Shown in pieces: positions 59,777-64,000 of a DNA stretch of 64,000 nt. The notes below the pieces were generated by a model that searched no databases, had not been told where the DNA came from, and saw only the letters and a list, made by a program, of their open reading frames with translations. A program made the translations under genes and the position numbers. Position 1 is the first letter of the stretch. Each line of letters begins with the position of its first letter. The DNA lies in contig CM049312.1 in the NCBI GenBank assembly GCA_026874595.1, positions 52,889,429 to 52,953,428 of the forward strand. Direction: 5' to 3'. Origin of the DNA: Sipunculus nudus (Eukaryota > Annelida > Sipuncula > Golfingiida > Sipunculidae).

Positions 59777-61618
59777 AGCGAACCTGTGAACTTATGCGAT
59801 GGTGCGGCGTCGTCTGTCGTGTCGTGCGTCGTCTGTACGTTAACCATAGCTATCTCAAAAACGGCAGGAGCTAGCATCACCAAAGTTTTTGCAAATAATC
59901 AGTCATCCAAAAAACCAAATCGGATTTTGTTTATTTTTTTCTTACTGCATTTTCTTAGATTTTATAGGGAAAAAGCTAAAAAAGCTTTAAAAATCTTCTT
60001 CTCCGAAACTGTCCAGCCAAATTGTCCTATATTTCACAGAAATGATCCCTGGAACAATCTCTCTCAAGTAGGTTCAAATGGTTCCAGTTCGGAGATTCTT
60101 GGCCAAGTTACAGGGGGTTGAACTTTGTCATCTGTCCAAAAAAAGCATATTAAAATTTAAATCTCAGAAATGGCTGGAGCTATCATCACCAAATTTTATG
60201 CCAATGTTGGTCACATAGGTCATATCTGAAATTGAGGTATTGATGGCGCCACCTGCATCGGCTTTTTTTGTACGGGGTCATCAGTGCCTGTATCACACTG
60301 AGGGCTACAAAAAACTTCTTATCTGAAACCACATGGCCAAAATGTTTAATATCGCACAGAAATGATCCTAGGGTAGTGCTTTCTGAAGTTTGTTCAAATA
60401 GTCTCTGTTCAGTGACTTTTGGCTAAGTTATGCGATAATGGGAAACTGAATTTAGTCATATGCCATAACAGCCCATGTTAGTTCAGTGGCTACAAAGATC
60501 TTCATCTAAAAAAACACTTGGCCAATTTCTTAAATCTCACACATTAATTATCCTCAGATGTTGATAATTCAAGTTTGTTCAAGTGGTTTTCGTTCAGTTC
60601 TTTTTGGCTGAGTTATGGGAAGCTGAACTTAGCCAGTTTGCTGTATCTTCCTATATGAGTTATAAACCTGCAAAACATTTTTAGACTGTTGCCACTGAAG
60701 CCAGTTTGTTAAATATTTTACAAGAATAATCCCTACAATAATTCTTATAATAACTGTCATTAATGGTTCCACATGAATGATTTTTGGCTGAATTATGGAG
60801 ATTGAATTGAGTCATTTTACCATATATGTTAGCTGTGTGATGCTGTTACATCTAGCCTGGCACCAGTTTATCAGGATCTATTACATCATGCCACTAGACA
60901 TTTAGATTTCAGGTTATCTTTGGTTTATATTGACAAGAAAGTTTTTTTTTTAAATTTAAAAAAAATTAGATTTATGATTTAAGTTATTCATCATACCAGG
61001 TAATGGGATATTCATGGACATTCAGCTCTCTGTGGCTATATAAATACAACTGTACATGGATAATAGATTATTGGTATCCCTACTTAACTTAATTCAAGAA
61101 TTTGCCATCAATGAGATATATCTGTATTTTAATTTTGCATTCAGTATGCATCTGTAATAATTTTACATGTATTCCTGATTTCTTTTTTATAAAAAGTCAG
61201 CTGTAAAGCATTTTGTATGGGGAAAATCAATTTCAAAGTTATTTCAAGTAGGGACCACTTTTGTGTACAGATGGCAGCACTTTGTTTACCATTGGCAGAT
61301 TGCCAGTGCCTTGATGTTGGCCATTAGCCAAGATGATGTCAGCTCTATAAATAGTTTTGGCACAGTGCCTGGAATGGAAGAAGTGCAGCCAGGTATAGGT
61401 CAAGAGTTCATTCAGTGCAGTAGCCACATTCTATTTATAGCTTTGGCAGACTGCTCACTGCATCAGATTTGGCACCAAAGTTCAGCCTGGATCTATTTAA
61501 AGCTTTGGCAGACTGCCAACTGTGTCAGATTATGCAACAGGTAAAGAGTTTTCTCAGTGCAGCCAAGTACAGGACAAAAGTTCACTCAGTCTAGCCAGGT
61601 GCAGGTCAAGAGTTCATT
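59777..61618 (+). mobile_element. Element E5, third copy, 3' interrupted
   Basis: 5' end AGCGAACCTGTGAACTTATG at 59777. It follows 48259-49632 almost line by line: TTTTATAGGGAAAAAGCTAA, the GATGGCGCCACCTGCATCGG block at 60243 and GTTATAAACCTGCAAAACAT. Then come CAGTGCAGCCAGGTATAGGT-type repeats up to 61618, where E3 copy 3 begins. Confidence 0.65.
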
Positions 61619-62912
61619 GTACAGAGTTTTGTGGATACGATGTTTTCAGTCGGACACCGCTGCTGCTGCGACCGCCACTGCCGCATAGGTTTCCCAAGAA
61701 CTCCTCCGTAACCACTGGGCAGATTTTTTTTTTTAATTTGGAATTATGATCAGGTCACATGTGAACTGCTAAGCCCTCATTTTTGGTTGACCTCTGACCT
61801 TTCCTCTCTGCCCAGCATTCATTTGTGCATCTGTTTCCAAACATAAACCCACATATCTCAGGAAGCGTTTGACCGATCAGGCTAAAAATTTTGTTCAAAT
61901 GTACCCCATGCACAGCGTCCATCTGTTCATCTGCCTTGGGATAAAATCACTCATATCTCTGCATTGGTTGGACTTATCCACCTGAAATTTTGCATATTAT
62001 ACATCCTGGACAGCTTTCTTGATTTTATGACATGTGGCGCCACCTACATTTACGTTTAAGCTGCAGACATCCAAGCTCATATCTCAGGAACCGTTTGACC
62101 AGTTGGGCCAAAATTTTGCACGTGTGGAGATCTCCCATAGCTCGTTATCATATGCAAAAAAGGTGGCGCCACCTGCAACCATTTTTTGCACAGCGTCCAT
62201 TTGTTCATCTGCCTTGGGATAAAATTACTCATATCTCGGCAGTGGTTTGACTTATCCACCTGATATTTTGCAGGTTTATACATCTGTGATAGCTTTCTTG
62301 ATTTTATGACAGGTGGCGCCACTTACATTCACATTTATGCTGCAGACATCCAAGCTCATATCTCGGGAACCGTTTGACCGATTTGGCAAAAATTTTGCAT
62401 GTTTATAGATCTCACATAGCTCTTTATCATACGCAAAACTGGTGGCGCCACCTGCAACAATTTTTGCACAGCGTCCGTCTGTTTGTTTGCCGTGGGATAA
62501 AATCACTTATATCTCGGCAGTGGTTTGACATATCTGCCTAAAATTTTGCAGGTTTATACATCTTGGATAGCTTTCTGGATTTTGTTGCAGGTGGCGCCAC
62601 CTACATTTATGTATACGCTGCAGACATTCAGGCTTATATCTCAGGACTGGTTTGACATATCCCCCTGAAATTTTGCATGTGTATAGATCTCACATAGCTC
62701 TTAAACATACACAAAATTTGTGGCGCCACCTGCCACGATTTTTGCACAGCGTCCTTCTGTTTGTCTGCTGTGGGATAAAATCACTCATATACTAATAGTG
62801 GTTTGAATTATTTGCCTAAAATTTTGCCTATGTATACAACTTGGACAGCTTTCTGGATTTTGTGGTAGGTGGCGCAACCTACATACACATTTCAGCTGCA
62901 GACATCCAGGCT
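61619..62912 (+). mobile_element. Element E3, copy 3, 3' truncated
   Basis: It starts GTACAGAGTTTTGTGGATACG after TTCATT. The body carries six sites of the GGTGGCGCCACC type, with exact copies at 62162, 62441 and 62590, in repeats of about 280 bp (two half units each) built on TGGGATAAAATCACTCATAT, TTTGACTTATC and CATATCTCGG. It ends near GCTGCAGACATCCAGGCT at about 62912 without the 3' hairpin. Confidence 0.65.
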
Positions 62913-62929
62913 ATTAATAGTACAGGGTT

Positions 62930-63037
62930 CGTACACTTATCATGAGAAAAATTTCAAGCACTTTTAAAGCACTTTTCAAGGACCTGAAAAGTATTTTCAA
63001 GGACATCAAAATTTATGGACGGTCAGTGCACCTTAGT
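62930..63037. other. Unassigned repeat-like junction sequence
   Basis: TACAGGGTTCGTACACTTATC, then AAGCACTTTT repeated and CAAGGACCTGAAAAG. The CAGGGTTC start and CTTTTCAAGGACC body are reminiscent of hAT element ends, but I see no second end or target duplication. Confidence 0.25.
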
Positions 63038-63181
63038 TGTTAGGTTGTCTGTAAATACCTAAAACAACGTCCGTACACTTGTCATGCGTTTATTACTGAT
63101 GAAACGTTATTACATCTACCGCTAACCCACCAGGGCCGCTTCTATCCTCCATCCCCAGACCGCTTACATCAACCCTCAACA
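63038..63181 (-). mobile_element. Candidate short 3' LTR with polypurine tract
   Basis: On the minus strand, a polypurine run AAAAGGGGGA (63191-63182) is followed directly by TGTTGAGGG. The candidate LTR ends CCTAACA at 63038, so TGTT...AACA bound 144 bp. It contains AGTAATAAACG, a possible poly(A) signal. It lies 180 bp downstream of the pol stop, the expected order. The 5' LTR is outside the window, so this cannot be confirmed here. Confidence 0.4.
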
Positions 63182-63360
63182 TCCCCCTTTTACTAAGGAA
63201 AAAAAAGTGCATGTAATTACACAGAACGAAAATTACCCGATACTAGTAAAATCAGTCCAAGCAGTCCAAGATGTGGAAACCACAGAGAACACTTTCAGTC
63301 TTTGTCATATTAACAGTAAAACACTCATTTAAATGAATGAAAACAAGAATCAGTATTACT

Positions 63361-63999
63361 TTAGGAGGGATCAAACACACGTGGTCTCCGAACTGCTCTT
63401 CCTGACTTGGTGGTATATACAACAGTAGAGCATGAGGTAGGCGTAGGAGCGGCAGGCTGCGACACTACCTCCGAGCGAGCATTAACATCAATGGGAAACG
63501 ATGGAGAGGCATCACCATTAGAGCTCTGAGCGGGAATGGTCAAATCTTGGAATCCCAGGGTATTCGTACCCCCTTGTGGCTCAGGCTCATGACCAGTTGA
63601 GCTAGATAAAAGTACAGATGGGTCAAGATTTGACGATTGAGAAACACTCTTTCTTGTAGGAGAAGTCCGAGACTTTGGTATATATGCAGTAGTCACAGGT
63701 TGGGCTGCCAGACGGATCTGTGTGCGATTTCGACGCACAGTTCCAGACTGTGTGTCAACCACATAGGAATTAGGAGCTGGGTTGTCAATTACCATACCAT
63801 AATTCCATGCTTTTCCTTTGTGATGAGGAGCTGGCTTGGTATATACAAAATCACCACACGACACTGGCGGAAGACTGTGTCCAGTTGTGCGATCATAATA
63901 CGTTTTGGCCTTCTGACGCTTTTGGGCTATCTCGTTTTGAACCATGTTGAAGGAGTCAGGAGTAAGCAGCTGTTTACTGATGGGGAGCAAGCCTCTAAG
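63361..63999 (-). CDS. LTR-retrotransposon Pol C-terminus (integrase end), partial
   Basis: An open frame of 213 codons on the minus strand enters from the right edge and ends in TAA at 63361-63363. No start is expected because it is the end of a polyprotein. Its first part has the layout of the Ty3/gypsy integrase C-terminal region: a Lys/Arg-rich helix, YYDR, LPP, a GDFVY strand, then W-YG-V, SYVVDT and RRNRTQIRLA. The last 120 residues are Ser/Pro/Thr-rich and end in SGRAVRRPRVFD, a tail also common in these elements. The intact frame suggests a fairly young insertion. Ty3/gypsy is favoured over other LTR classes, but reverse transcriptase is not visible. Confidence 0.75.
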   Translation of the reverse strand, partial: LRGLLPISKQLLTPDSFNMVQNEIAQKRQKAKTYYDRTTGHSLPPVSCGDFVYTKPAPHHKGKAWNYGMVIDNPAPNSYVVDTQSGTVRRNRTQIRLAAQPVTTAYIPKSRTSPTRKSVSQSSNLDPSVLLSSSTGHEPEPQGGTNTLGFQDLTIPAQSSNGDASPSFPIDVNARSEVVSQPAAPTPTSCSTVVYTTKSGRAVRRPRVFDPS

Positions 64000-64000
64000 C

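Noticed and set aside
62930-63037. hAT element terminus
   Set aside because: Only one end resembles a hAT start (CAGGGTTC); no inverted partner or 8 bp duplication was found.

Overview
The window is animal nuclear DNA, AT-rich and intron-rich. It carries one protein-coding host gene surrounded and invaded by transposable elements. The repeats suggest a mollusc, probably a bivalve: many short elements with hairpin ends and tandem core units, like the pearl/HINE (non-autonomous Helentron) elements described from bivalves, plus tRNA-derived SINEs. That placement is an inference; the sequence names no species.

The host gene is on the + strand from 2066 to 42380. It encodes an oxysterol-binding protein (OSBP). 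Twelve exons join in phase and give the last 721 residues: the end of the PH domain, the coiled-coil middle, an FFAT-like motif for VAP binding, and the whole lipid-exchange (ORD) domain to the natural stop. The promoter, the 5' exons and the first part of the PH domain lie before base 1. In other animals OSBP works at ER-trans-Golgi contacts: PH binds Golgi PI4P, FFAT holds ER VAP, and the ORD exchanges sterol for PI4P.

Layout. 1-2065: intron. 2272-20077: a 17.8 kb intron with a foldback repeat, a TIR element, a 2.3 kb hairpin-ended element, a Mutator-like MITE with a perfect 9 bp target duplication, and a 13-unit minisatellite. 20078-32432: nine closely spaced exons with smaller repeats between them, including a 48 bp minisatellite that starts exactly at a splice donor. 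32433-40401: an 8 kb intron holding a three-level nest of elements. 40402-42380: the last two exons. 42381-64000: no host gene recognised. It holds inverted element copies, a four-level nest from 48042 to 57305, tRNA-like tandem units, and at the right edge the end of an LTR-retrotransposon pol gene on the minus strand with a possible short LTR.

The strongest structural result is that many otherwise different repeats share one design: insertion between T and T, a 5' hairpin whose arm is repeated inverted near the 3' end, a tandem core, then usually a 3' hairpin followed by CTAG or CTTG. Because they insert into each other at base precision, the order of insertion can be read. Several families also carry the palindrome GGTGGCGCCACC (20 exact copies in the window), and others carry arrays of nuclear-receptor half sites. 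No Rep-helicase or transposase gene was recognised, so these elements look non-autonomous.
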